From: Paenibacillus glycinis
GTDB lineage: Bacteria > Bacillota > Bacilli > Paenibacillales > Paenibacillaceae
Assembly (NCBI RefSeq): GCF_009909185.1
Contig: NZ_JAAAMV010000017.1
Coordinates: forward strand, 1 to 64,000
DNA: 64,000 bases
Reading direction: 5' to 3'
The translations under genes and the position numbers were made by a program. The notes below the pieces were generated by a model. It did not search any database. It was not told the origin of the DNA and saw only the letters and a program-made list of their open reading frames with translations. Positions 8,088-17,004 of the stretch are shown piece after piece; within the stretch, counting starts at the first letter, position 1; every line of letters starts with the position of its first letter.

Positions 8088-10556
8088 ATGGACATTCCGA
8101 TCTACGCGAAGGAAGAGTTGCTGCGCAGTGGGCCACAGCGTTCGTATACGCATGAGGCGAGGGAAGCGAAGTTTGTGCTCGGCGGCATCGGCACGGGCAA
8201 TGTCTCGATCGGCTCGCGCGGGCAGTTCTGCGACTGGGAGCTGTTCAACAGCCAGGGCAAGGGCAATGCCCTGCCGTATTCGTTCTTCGCCATCCGGACG
8301 CAAGCCGGCGAGGACGCGGCCGTGGCCAAGGTGCTCGAAGCGAAGCTGGCGCCGCCGTTTGCCCATTCGCACGGCTTCTTCGCCGACGAAACGGCCGGCC
8401 TGCCGAGGCTTGCGGCGTCGAGCCTGCGCGGGGAGTATCCGTTCGCGGAGGTGGCGTTTACGGACCGCGACCTGCCGGTCGAGATTACGCTGGAGGCGTT
8501 CACGCCGTTTATTCCGCTGAATCCCGACGATTCAGGCATACCGGGCGCGATGATCCGCTACCGGGTGACGAACGCGTCCGAGCGGGCCGTGGACGTGTCG
8601 ATCGCCGGTTCGCTGGCCAACGCGGCCGGTTACGAGGGACGGGAATTGTTCCACAACATGCGGCTGGCCGGGGAGGTCCGCAACGAATACCGCTCGGGTC
8701 AAGGGAAGCAGGGCATCTATTATTATTCGCCCGACCTTCCGTCCGGCCATCTTCGGAACGGCACCTTGGCGCTCATGACCCGCGACGCGAACGCGACCGT
8801 GAAGGAAGAATGGCTGCCCGGCGCCTGGTGGGACGGGATCCAGGAGTTCTGGAACGATTTCGCCGAGGACGGACGGCTGGAAGCGTGGCAGGATACGCAA
8901 GCGGGGACGGGCAAGCTGCACGCGGGCGGGAAGGAACGCTACGGCTCGGTCTGCATTCGTCATACGCTGATGCCGGGCGAGGAGCGGGTGTTCGAATTCG
9001 CGTTGACCTGGCATTTTCCGAATCGGCCGAAGAACTGGCAGGGGCATATCCTGCCGGCAAGCAGCGAGGAAGGGCAAGAGCGCAACTACTATGCGACGCT
9101 GTTCGAGGACGCGTGGCACGCCGGCGCTTATCTGCTGGATAACCTCGACCGGCTCGAGGGCCGCTCCCGGGATTTCCGCCGCGCGCTGTTCGGCAGCACG
9201 CTGCCGGATTATGTCCTCGACGCGCTGGCGGCCAATATCACGGTCATTCGCAGCACGACCTGCTTTCGCATCGGGGACGGCACGCTGCTCGGCTGGGAGG
9301 GCGGCTTCGATCATCGCGGCAGCTGCGAGGGCTCCTGCACCCATGTATGGAACTACGCGCAGACGATGGCCTTTCTGTTCCCGTCGCTCGAACGCTCGAT
9401 GCGGCGCGTGGAATTTCTGCTGGAGACGGACGACCGGGGCAGCATGGCGTTTCGCACGAACCGGGTCTTCGGCGGCGAACGTTGGGATATGGTGCCTGCC
9501 GCCGACGGGCAGTTGGGCACGATCGTCCGGCTGTACCGGGAGTGGAAGCTGAGCGGCGACGACGGGTTTATGCTGGAGCTGTGGCCCAAGGCCCGCCTGG
9601 CGCTGGATTTCGCGTTCGGGTACTGGGATTCCGACGGCGATTGCGTGCTCGACAGCGAGCAGCACAATACGTACGACGTGGAATTTTTCGGGCCGAACTC
9701 GCTCACGAACGCGATGTTCTATGCCGCGCTGAAGGCCGGCGCGGAGATGGCCGCCTACGCGGGCGACGGGGAGCGCGCGGGCTTCTACGCCGCGGCGCGC
9801 GAGCGGGGAAGCGCCGCGATGGACGCGATGCTCTGGGGCGGGGAGTATTACGTGCAGCGGCTCGACGACGTCGATGCCTACCGGTACCAGCAAGGGACGG
9901 GCTGCCTGTCCGATCAATTGATCGGACAGTTCATGGCCCATGTCGCCGGGCTGGGCTACGTCCTGCCCGAGGCGCACGTGAAGCAAGCGCTGCGTTCCGT
10001 GTACCGCTACAACTTCCGCACGGACTTCTCGAACCATCCGAACGTGCAGCGGGCGTACGCGCTCGGCGACGAGTCCGGACTGCTGCTCTGCTCCTGGCCC
10101 CATGGCGGCCGGCCGAAGTTTCCGTTCATCTATTCGGACGAGGTATGGACCGGCGTCGAATACCAGGTGGCGGCGCATCTGATCTACGAGGACTGCCTCG
10201 AAGAAGGGCTGACGATCGTGAAGGCGCTGCGCGAACGCCATGACGGGTTTCGCCGGAATCCGTGGAACGAGGTGGAATGCGGCAACCATTACGCCCGATC
10301 GATGGCAAGCTGGGCGCTGCTTCCCGCGCTCAGCGGTTACCGGTGCGACCTGGTCGCCGGGACGATGTCCTTCGCGCCGAAGCTGTTCCGCGAGGCGTTC
10401 TCCTGCTTCTGGAGCACCGGGACGGCGTGGGGCGTCTACAAGCAGACGATCGTCGAACGCACCGGGGAAGCGGAATGGGAGCTCGAGGTGTTGTACGGCG
10501 AATTGCGCGACGTGACGGTGAACGGCAGGACGATGACGCGGACGGCCGGGGCGTAG
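8088..10556 (+). CDS. GH116 family glycoside hydrolase (glucosylceramidase/beta-glucosidase type)
   Basis: An 822-residue cytoplasmic glycosidase of the GBA2/GH116 type. The N-terminal beta-sandwich runs to about residue 320, and the (alpha/alpha)6 catalytic domain follows. The family's catalytic signatures are present: the nucleophile Glu414 in SCEGSCTHVWNY and the acid/base Asp530 in HNTYD. The length matches family members such as the Thermoanaerobacterium beta-glucosidase. There is no signal peptide, so it should act on imported oligosaccharides or glycosides; family activities include beta-glucosidase, beta-xylosidase and N-acetylglucosaminidase. ATG 8088 has GGGAGGAC upstream and is preferred to GTG 8073. 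It ends in a strong terminator and lies just before the carbohydrate-sensing locus. Confidence 0.9.
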   Translation: MDIPIYAKEELLRSGPQRSYTHEAREAKFVLGGIGTGNVSIGSRGQFCDWELFNSQGKGNALPYSFFAIRTQAGEDAAVAKVLEAKLAPPFAHSHGFFADETAGLPRLAASSLRGEYPFAEVAFTDRDLPVEITLEAFTPFIPLNPDDSGIPGAMIRYRVTNASERAVDVSIAGSLANAAGYEGRELFHNMRLAGEVRNEYRSGQGKQGIYYYSPDLPSGHLRNGTLALMTRDANATVKEEWLPGAWWDGIQEFWNDFAEDGRLEAWQDTQAGTGKLHAGGKERYGSVCIRHTLMPGEERVFEFALTWHFPNRPKNWQGHILPASSEEGQERNYYATLFEDAWHAGAYLLDNLDRLEGRSRDFRRALFGSTLPDYVLDALAANITVIRSTTCFRIGDGTLLGWEGGFDHRGSCEGSCTHVWNYAQTMAFLFPSLERSMRRVEFLLETDDRGSMAFRTNRVFGGERWDMVPAADGQLGTIVRLYREWKLSGDDGFMLELWPKARLALDFAFGYWDSDGDCVLDSEQHNTYDVEFFGPNSLTNAMFYAALKAGAEMAAYAGDGERAGFYAAARERGSAAMDAMLWGGEYYVQRLDDVDAYRYQQGTGCLSDQLIGQFMAHVAGLGYVLPEAHVKQALRSVYRYNFRTDFSNHPNVQRAYALGDESGLLLCSWPHGGRPKFPFIYSDEVWTGVEYQVAAHLIYEDCLEEGLTIVKALRERHDGFRRNPWNEVECGNHYARSMASWALLPALSGYRCDLVAGTMSFAPKLFREAFSCFWSTGTAWGVYKQTIVERTGEAEWELEVLYGELRDVTVNGRTMTRTAGA

Positions 10557-10575
10557 GACGTCAAAGCGATAACGG

Positions 10576-10608
10576 AAAAAGGGACAGCGGACGCGCTGTC
10601 TCTTTTTG
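10576..10608 (+). terminator. Rho-independent terminator after GH116 gene
   Basis: AAAAAGGGACAGC pairs with GCTGTCTCTTTTT around a short loop; the downstream T-run makes it a good terminator. Confidence 0.8.
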
Positions 10609-10714
10609 TGTCCTAATCATATCCAAATTTAACTAATCGTTTCTGAAAGTCCCCCCGATTCTTTCCGCCCGGCGAAAGATTCAATATTTTCATACCCGAT
10701 CGTAAAAAATTTAA

Positions 10715-10743
10715 TGAAATAACGCGATCGTCCGCTCTATAAT
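10715..10743 (+). promoter_or_regulatory. Possible promoter of the sensor kinase gene
   Basis: A perfect TATAAT at 10738-10743 is preceded at 17 bases by the weak -35 TGAAAT. The kinase start is 60 bases downstream. Confidence 0.4.
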
Positions 10744-10802
10744 TTACTCATGGCAAGCTTCTGCCCGATACGATCACATGGCGAGACGAGGGAATAGAGC
10801 GG

Positions 10803-12668
10803 ATGACGACAACCAAGCGCTTTCCGAGAACGACCCGCATGCTGCTTTTTCCCTATCGCTTCATCACCAAATCCTTGTACCGGAAAATATGGTTCTGCTT
10901 CTTCGTCACGATCTCGATCACGGTCGTCACATTGGGACTGGATTACTACGTGCAGACGTCGTCCGACATCAAGCGGCAGGCGATCGGGAACATGGAGCAG
11001 ATCAGCAACCAGTCCGCGGCTACGTTGGAATCGTACATGACGAACATCAAGAATTTCGCTTGGGAGTACTTCGGGGACAAGGACTTCCAGCAGTTCGTCA
11101 AACATCTCGGGGCGGATCCGGGAACGTACAGCCATTACTCCACCAAATTCAATCAGTTCCTCTCGCGCAATCCCGTCGCGGACCTGATCATGGTCAGTCA
11201 AATGAACGGCAACCGGCTCACGTCCGGGGGCATCAGCAAGGTGAACAGCCTGGACCAGGATTTCGAACAATTGAAAACGATTGCAATCCGCAACGACGGC
11301 AAAGGCGCGTGGCTGCCCACGGTCGTCATCGATCCGCGGACGAAGAAAAGCGTCCGGACGCTGATCTTCACGCAGGCGATCAAGACGATCGACTTCAATT
11401 CGGATAACCCCGTCGTCGGCGTGCTGTTCATCCGGCTCTCGTCCGACTTTCTGAAGGATTGGCTGGGCGAGATCGGCAGCGAGGAACAGGGGCAGTATGC
11501 GCTGGTCGATTCCGCGGACAGCAGGGTCATGTTCACGCTGAACGAGAAATCGCTCGGCGAACGGCTCACGGGACTGGACCGGTTGTTCGCGTTCAGTTAT
11601 CACGTCACCTCCAGGTATCTCTACGCCGACCATCTAGGCGAGAAGACGCTGTTCGTGTCCAACAAGCTCGACAATACGTCGTGGGTGCTGGTCGGGCAGA
11701 TCCCGCTCGGCATCCTGCTCCGGCAGGTCAACGAGCTGGCGCTGCGCACCTTGATGATCGGCGCGGTCTGCCTGCTCGGGGCGATGATCATCGCCAGCGT
11801 TCTGTCATCCAAGATCATCACCCCGCTCAAGCAGCTCAAGAAGGGAATCGTCGCCATCGAGAAGGGCGATTACGGCGTTGCGGTTCCGGTAACCTCGACC
11901 GACGAGATCGGCTATTTCGTCCGGCGCTTCAATCAGATGGCCAAGGAAATCAACGAGCTTATCGTCAAGGTGTACGAGGCTGACCTGGTCAAGAAGGATG
12001 CGGAGATCAAATCGCTGCAATCCCAGATCAATCCTCATTTCCTGTACAATACGCTCGGCATGATCGACAGCCTGGCCGCCCTGCACGACGACGACCGGAT
12101 CAGCATCATCAGTTCCTCGCTCGCGAAAATGTTCCGGTATAACATCAGCGCCGGGCATATGTCCACGCTGCACGCGGAAATCCGCCAGCTGGAGATCTAC
12201 CTGTCCATCCAGCAGATCCGGTTCGCGGACCGGCTGACGTATACGATCGACATGGAAGAAGGGCTGCAGACGATCCTGACCCCGAAGCTGCTGCTCCAGC
12301 CGCTCGTGGAGAACAGCTTCATTCACGGCATCGACCATCTGTCCGCGGGCGGGGAGATCCGTATCCGCGCCTATAGCCTGTCGGATACCGATGCCGTCAT
12401 CACCGTCTGGAACAACGGGCCGCGTATCGAGCCGCAGCGGCTGCAGGCGCTTCATCTCATGCTGGAACAGTGCCAGCAGCAAAATTACGCGAGCAATTCG
12501 GCGTCGTCGATCGGGCTGTTCAACGTGCAGTACCGGATCAAGCTCGTCTTCGGCAATCATTACGGCTTAACCCTGCACAGCAGCGACGATCAGGGGACGA
12601 CGGCGACGGTGTCGGTCAAAAAAATGCGGGTGGAGGAAGCACACGATGAAATTGATGATCGTCGATGA
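10803..12668 (+). CDS. YesM-type sensor histidine kinase
   Basis: A 621-residue membrane kinase that senses an extracellular signal and phosphorylates the following AraC-type regulator. The first transmembrane segment is at about residues 30-50, followed by a ~255-residue extracytoplasmic sensor region and a second membrane segment near 318-340. A HAMP domain (ITPLKQLKKGI) leads to a His-kinase domain with the phospho-acceptor His412 in INPHFLYNT. The HATPase part has the N box LLLQPLVENSFIHG and a final G box near SSIGLFNVQ. This class usually controls uptake and breakdown of sugars or glycans. It overlaps the regulator gene by 23 bases. Confidence 0.92.
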   Translation: MTTTKRFPRTTRMLLFPYRFITKSLYRKIWFCFFVTISITVVTLGLDYYVQTSSDIKRQAIGNMEQISNQSAATLESYMTNIKNFAWEYFGDKDFQQFVKHLGADPGTYSHYSTKFNQFLSRNPVADLIMVSQMNGNRLTSGGISKVNSLDQDFEQLKTIAIRNDGKGAWLPTVVIDPRTKKSVRTLIFTQAIKTIDFNSDNPVVGVLFIRLSSDFLKDWLGEIGSEEQGQYALVDSADSRVMFTLNEKSLGERLTGLDRLFAFSYHVTSRYLYADHLGEKTLFVSNKLDNTSWVLVGQIPLGILLRQVNELALRTLMIGAVCLLGAMIIASVLSSKIITPLKQLKKGIVAIEKGDYGVAVPVTSTDEIGYFVRRFNQMAKEINELIVKVYEADLVKKDAEIKSLQSQINPHFLYNTLGMIDSLAALHDDDRISIISSSLAKMFRYNISAGHMSTLHAEIRQLEIYLSIQQIRFADRLTYTIDMEEGLQTILTPKLLLQPLVENSFIHGIDHLSAGGEIRIRAYSLSDTDAVITVWNNGPRIEPQRLQALHLMLEQCQQQNYASNSASSIGLFNVQYRIKLVFGNHYGLTLHSSDDQGTTATVSVKKMRVEEAHDEIDDRR

Positions 12669-14259
12669 CGAACAGCTGATGCGCCAAGGCATCCGCAAGA
12701 AGATCCAGATGACCGGGCTTCCCGTGACGGTCATCACGGAAGCGGGCGACGGGATGGAAGCGCTCGCCAAGCTGAGCGAAGAGCGGCCGGACATCGTCAT
12801 CACGGATATCCGGATGCCGCGGATGGACGGCCTTGCCTTCCTTCAGGAAGCGCTGCGGGCCATGCCGGAGCTGCAATTCATCGTCGTCAGCGGCTACGGC
12901 GAATTCGAATACGCGCGCAAGGCGATCCAATACGGCGTGACGGACTATTTGCTCAAGCCGGTGGACAGGGACGAGCTCAAGGAAAGCCTGGCGCGGATCA
13001 TCCACAAAATCGAATGGCGCGTCCGGCAGCAAGCGTTGGGCGAGCAGGTCAAGCATTTGCAAAGCCGCGGCGAGGAGTCGCTTCGCGATCAAATGCTCAG
13101 CAAGCTCATCCAGTACGGCGAAGACGCCGGACAAAGCGCGGCCGACCGCGACGGACGGTTGCAGGCGATGAAGGCCAAGTGCAGCCATTTCGCGGCGGTC
13201 GTGTTCCAGCTGGAGCCGGTCGCGCTGCCGCATCTCTCCTTCCGCCCGGAAGACGGGAAGCTGCTCTGGTTCGCCGTGCAGAACATCATCTCCACCGTGC
13301 TCGACGCCAACGGACGCGAAGGCGTGCTCTTCAAGCATGTCATGCACGAGAACGAGCTCGTCTACGTGCTGGGCGGACATTCGCCCGTCGAAACCGAGAC
13401 GTTCAACCGGGAGCTCGGCGAGATATTGGCGGGCATCCGCCGCCATCTGAAGCTGGAGGCGACGATCGGCTGCGGTACCGCGGTCCGCCAGATGGAGGTC
13501 ATCCAACAGTCCTACCAGCAAGCCAAGCAAGCGCTGCGCAACCGGATCATCTACGGTACCGGCCGCGTCTACGCGGCGGATACCGAATACGTCAAGGCGG
13601 CCCCGCATTCCGTCATCTCCCGCGAAGACGAAGCCTTCCTGCTCAGCTGCCTGAACGAGTGCAACGCCGGGGCGCTGAATGCGTGGATCGGGCAGCGGGT
13701 CGAGACGATCGCGACCGACGGGCGGGTCTATTTCGCGCATCTGGAGAGCTTCTGCGTGGAATTTCATCTGCTGCTGCGCAAATATTTGCTCACGCAGACC
13801 AGCATCCCCGAGTGGATCATCGGCGAGCTGGACGATCTGCTGCACTGGCTGCAGGGGTTGGCGAATTGGCGCCAGATCCCGGAGCACCTGATCGAGATGG
13901 TGCATAACATCGTCGGCCATCTCTATAAGCTGCGGCATTCCTCGGAGTACAGCGCGATCGACGAGGTGAAGCTGTTCATCGACCAGTCGCTGCACGAGCC
14001 GCTCAACCTGCAGATGATCGCCGAACGCTTTTACTTTCACCCGAGCTATTTCTCGCGCCGCTTCAAGGAGCGCTTCGGCGAGAACTTCGTCAACTACCTG
14101 ACGAACGCCCGAATCCGCAAGTCGGAGCTGCTGCTCCGCGACCCGAACCTCAAAATCCAGCAGGTCGCCGAGCTGGTCGGCTTCAAGGATGCCGCGTACT
14201 TCAGCAGCGTGTTCCGCAAGACGACGGGCATGACGCCGAACCAGTACCGGTCCAGCTGA
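12646..14259 (+). CDS. YesN-type response regulator with AraC DNA-binding domain
   Basis: A 537-residue transcriptional activator. The N-terminal receiver domain shows the acidic pair Asp7/Asp8, the phospho-acceptor Asp54 (TDIRMPRMDG) and Lys104 (LLKPVD). A long middle region follows, and the last ~100 residues are an AraC-type double helix-turn-helix (FYFHPSYFSRRFKERFG, then IQQVAELVGFKDAAYFSSVF). GGAGGAAG precedes its start inside the kinase gene, so the two are translationally coupled. Its likely targets are the ABC transporter and glycosidase genes directly downstream. Confidence 0.93.
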   Translation: MKLMIVDDEQLMRQGIRKKIQMTGLPVTVITEAGDGMEALAKLSEERPDIVITDIRMPRMDGLAFLQEALRAMPELQFIVVSGYGEFEYARKAIQYGVTDYLLKPVDRDELKESLARIIHKIEWRVRQQALGEQVKHLQSRGEESLRDQMLSKLIQYGEDAGQSAADRDGRLQAMKAKCSHFAAVVFQLEPVALPHLSFRPEDGKLLWFAVQNIISTVLDANGREGVLFKHVMHENELVYVLGGHSPVETETFNRELGEILAGIRRHLKLEATIGCGTAVRQMEVIQQSYQQAKQALRNRIIYGTGRVYAADTEYVKAAPHSVISREDEAFLLSCLNECNAGALNAWIGQRVETIATDGRVYFAHLESFCVEFHLLLRKYLLTQTSIPEWIIGELDDLLHWLQGLANWRQIPEHLIEMVHNIVGHLYKLRHSSEYSAIDEVKLFIDQSLHEPLNLQMIAERFYFHPSYFSRRFKERFGENFVNYLTNARIRKSELLLRDPNLKIQQVAELVGFKDAAYFSSVFRKTTGMTPNQYRSS

Positions 14260-14357
14260 CCGATGCGCGCGCGACGGGGGATGCGGCACGCGGCAGCCGA
14301 CGCGGCTGCCGCCAGATTCTTGCCGGCGCTTGCGCAAGACCGAACGACTGGACATTC

Positions 14358-14390
14358 GAAAGCCGCCGGAGAAAGGTTCCGGCGGCTTTC
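14358..14390 (+). terminator. Terminator after the response regulator gene
   Basis: GAAAGCCGCCGGA pairs perfectly with TCCGGCGGCTTTC around GAAAGGT. There is no long T-run, but the stem is very strong. Confidence 0.65.
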
Positions 14391-14452
14391 GCGATCGCGG
14401 GAGCATCGCCGCTTCGTCAAAATATTCATAGCGCACAAGTACGTTATTTCCA

Positions 14453-14481
14453 TTAACGGCCACGGGCTTTCCCGCTATGAT
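14453..14481 (+). promoter_or_regulatory. Possible promoter of the ABC transporter operon
   Basis: TTAACG at 14453-14458 and TATGAT at 14476-14481 are 17 bases apart and 53 bases before the binding-protein start. The imperfect -35 would fit a promoter that needs an activator such as the preceding AraC-type regulator. Confidence 0.4.
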
Positions 14482-14533
14482 TAGCTTGTAACGAAAAACC
14501 AATCGGACATATCACTAGGAGGTAAGGCATCGC

Positions 14534-16000
14534 ATGAAAAAACATGGGGGAATCAACAAACCGGCTTCCGTCCTGGTTGCCGCCACGATCGTAGCCGGTC
14601 TGCTGTCGGCTTGCGGCTCGGAGAAAGAAGATAACGCGGCGGGCGCGAACAACGCGGCGACGCAGACGAACGACGCTGCGGCGAACGCCAACGCCGGCAC
14701 GGACGCTTCGACGAACGCTGCGGCGAACGCGGGGGACAACGCGGCCGACCCGGTCGTCGAGATCACGGTATGGGACCAGCCTTCCCCGGATGATCCGGGC
14801 AAGTCGTTCATCGAAGAGCAATTCGCCAAATTCGATGCGGATCACCCGAACATCAAGGTCAAGCACGTCGAGGCGTGGCAGCCGGACGTCCGCGAGAAGT
14901 TCCTGACGGCGGTCGCCGGCGGCGAAGGCCCGGACCTTTCCTCGGCGGCATTTCCGGATATGCAGGTTTATATTCCGAAGGGCATCGCAGCCGATATCAC
15001 GGATATGGTCAACAATTCGCCGGATAAGGATCGTTTCATCGACGGCGCGTTCAACCTCGCTTCCAAAGACGGCAAAATCTACGGGATTCCGAACGATATG
15101 TATACGAGCGGCCTGATCTATAACAAGAAGCTGTTCGCCAACGCGGGCATCGCGGCGCCGCCGAAGACGTGGGAAGAATTCGCGGCGGACGCGCAGGCCG
15201 TTCAAGCCAAGAACCCCGGCGTCACCGGCTTCGATATTCTCGGCATGGACTGGGCGGATTGGCATTTCGAATATTACGTCTGGCAGGCGGGCGGCGATCT
15301 GACGGAGCAATTGCCGGATGGCACGGCGAAGCTGGATTTCACGTCGGACGCGGCGGTTAAAGCGCTTCAATACTACAAAGACCTGAAATGGAAATACAAA
15401 GTGACGCAGAAAAACGTCGTGCAGGATATCGGAGAGAACGAGAAGGACTTCTACAGCGGCCGTTCCGCGATGATCATCGGCACGTCCGACAGCTTCACGA
15501 ACTTCGTGGGCAGAGGCATGGACCCGGCAGACATCGGCTTCGCTCCATTCCCTGCAGGTCCTTCGGGCAAGGCGCCGGCGCAGGTGGGCGGCAGCTTCTC
15601 GATGCTGAATCCCAAATCGTCCCCGGAACAGCAGAAGGCGGCGTTCGAATACGCGATGTACTTCATGTCCAAGGACTATAACGACGCCCTCGGCCAGTTC
15701 AAAGTCGACAACGGTCTCGGCGTGCGCCCGTTCACGGTGCTGAAGGACTTCGACGTCACCCAGTACATCAAGGACGTTCCGCAGGATTACCTGGATGCCG
15801 TCAACGAATCCGCGAAAGACCAGCATCTGGAGTACTTCTTGAAGAGCAGCCTCAGCAGCTACCTCGTCAAGCCGATCCAGAAAGTATTGCTCGACCAGAA
15901 CGCGGATCCGGCGACGGAGCTGAAGAAAGCGCAAGAGCTTGCGCAGAAAGAAGTCATCGACAAATACAATGCCGATCTGAAATCGGGAGCCAATAAATAG
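14534..16000 (+). CDS. Sugar ABC transporter substrate-binding lipoprotein
   Basis: A 488-residue extracellular-solute-binding protein of the family 1 (MsmE/MalE) type. It has a lipoprotein signal peptide with lipobox LLSAC (Cys about 28), an Ala/Asn/Asp-rich spacer to about residue 75, and then the binding fold (ITVWDQPSPDDPGKS, later GLIYNKKLFANAGI). It delivers an oligosaccharide to the two permeases downstream. An AGGAGG site precedes the start. A strong inverted repeat between this gene and the first permease probably raises its expression over the membrane components, as is usual for such operons. No ATPase gene follows, so a shared MsmK-type ATPase elsewhere is likely. Confidence 0.93.
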   Translation: MKKHGGINKPASVLVAATIVAGLLSACGSEKEDNAAGANNAATQTNDAAANANAGTDASTNAAANAGDNAADPVVEITVWDQPSPDDPGKSFIEEQFAKFDADHPNIKVKHVEAWQPDVREKFLTAVAGGEGPDLSSAAFPDMQVYIPKGIAADITDMVNNSPDKDRFIDGAFNLASKDGKIYGIPNDMYTSGLIYNKKLFANAGIAAPPKTWEEFAADAQAVQAKNPGVTGFDILGMDWADWHFEYYVWQAGGDLTEQLPDGTAKLDFTSDAAVKALQYYKDLKWKYKVTQKNVVQDIGENEKDFYSGRSAMIIGTSDSFTNFVGRGMDPADIGFAPFPAGPSGKAPAQVGGSFSMLNPKSSPEQQKAAFEYAMYFMSKDYNDALGQFKVDNGLGVRPFTVLKDFDVTQYIKDVPQDYLDAVNESAKDQHLEYFLKSSLSSYLVKPIQKVLLDQNADPATELKKAQELAQKEVIDKYNADLKSGANK

Positions 16001-16015
16001 CATTGAACTCATAAG

Positions 16016-16042
16016 TCGGGATTTCCGAACCGGAAATCCCGA
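16016..16042 (+). terminator. Intra-operon hairpin after binding-protein gene
   Basis: TCGGGATTTCCG pairs with CGGAAATCCCGA around a three-base loop, followed by TGGTTTTC. It is likely a partial terminator or an mRNA-stabilising stem. Confidence 0.6.
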
Positions 16043-16069
16043 TGGTTTTCATAAGGTGGTGGTGCGGAC

Positions 16070-16999
16070 ATGGGCAATCAATTGGAGCTGAAACAAGATA
16101 CTGTGATACGCGAGCAGACGCAAACGCGTACGCGCGCGACGTTTAAAATTCGTTGGACGCCGATCCTTTTCTTGCTGCCGTCCCTTATCGTTTTTTTCGT
16201 TTTCAAATATTATCTGATTTTCGATGCGATCTATATCAGTCTGTTCAACTACGATATCGTCAACCCGCCAGGAAACTTCGTCGGACTCGGCAACTATTTT
16301 GAATTTCTGAAATCCGCGACGTTCTGGGTGGCCATGAAAAATACATTGATTTTCTTCGTCCTGTCCGTCTTGATCGTATTCTGGGTACCGATCGCACAGG
16401 CGCTGTTCCTTAGCCAGGTCAAGCGGTGGAATGCATTCTACCGCGTACTGTACCAAATCCCGGGCGTACTTCCGGTCGTGGCCGGCGTCCTGCTATGGAA
16501 ATGGATGTACAATCCCGACCGCGGGCTGTTCAACTATTTGCTGGCCAAGATCGGGCTTGGACCGTACGGTTGGCTGAACGATCTGCACATGACCAAGCTC
16601 GCGATCGTGCTTCCTGGATTTTTTACCGGAGGCGGTATCAGCGTGCTGCTTTACTACGCGGCAATCAAATCGATTTCCGCCGAATTGTTCGAAGCGGCGA
16701 AGATCGACGGCTGCGGGCCTTGGCGCCGGATGGTCATCATTATTTTGCCGAACATCACGTTCGTCATCCTGATTCAATTCGTCGGCTTCATGTCCGGCGT
16801 CCTGCTATCGTTCGATAATATCTTCGTGATGACGCAAGGCGGGCCGGCCGACGCCTCGCTCGTCGTCGCCCTCATGATTCAGCGAACGGCATTCGTGCAG
16901 TCCAGATTCGGGATCTCGGCAGCGCTCTCGTTCTTCATGTTCATCGTCATCGCCGTGCTGACGATCGTTCAATTCCGATTGCAGAAGGAGGATGACTAA
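16070..16999 (+). CDS. Sugar ABC transporter permease (MsmF/UgpA type)
   Basis: A 309-residue inner-membrane permease with six predicted membrane segments. The cytoplasmic EAA loop that contacts the ATPase is clear (ELFEAAKIDGCGPWRRM, about residues 205-221), and the N-terminal ~30 residues are a short hydrophilic tail. It forms the translocation pore together with the next gene product, five bases downstream. A GTGGTGG-type ribosome binding site lies upstream of ATG 16070. Confidence 0.93.
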   Translation: MGNQLELKQDTVIREQTQTRTRATFKIRWTPILFLLPSLIVFFVFKYYLIFDAIYISLFNYDIVNPPGNFVGLGNYFEFLKSATFWVAMKNTLIFFVLSVLIVFWVPIAQALFLSQVKRWNAFYRVLYQIPGVLPVVAGVLLWKWMYNPDRGLFNYLLAKIGLGPYGWLNDLHMTKLAIVLPGFFTGGGISVLLYYAAIKSISAELFEAAKIDGCGPWRRMVIIILPNITFVILIQFVGFMSGVLLSFDNIFVMTQGGPADASLVVALMIQRTAFVQSRFGISAALSFFMFIVIAVLTIVQFRLQKEDD

Positions 17000-17004
17000 G
17001 CGAC

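Noticed and set aside
12616-14502. Long minus-strand frame opposite the response regulator gene
   Set aside because: The plus-strand protein has complete receiver and AraC domains; the opposite frame has none and is typical of third-position GC bias.
14453-16012. Minus-strand frame opposite the binding-protein gene
   Set aside because: The plus strand encodes a full lipoprotein with signal peptide; the antisense frame is Arg/Val-rich without domains.
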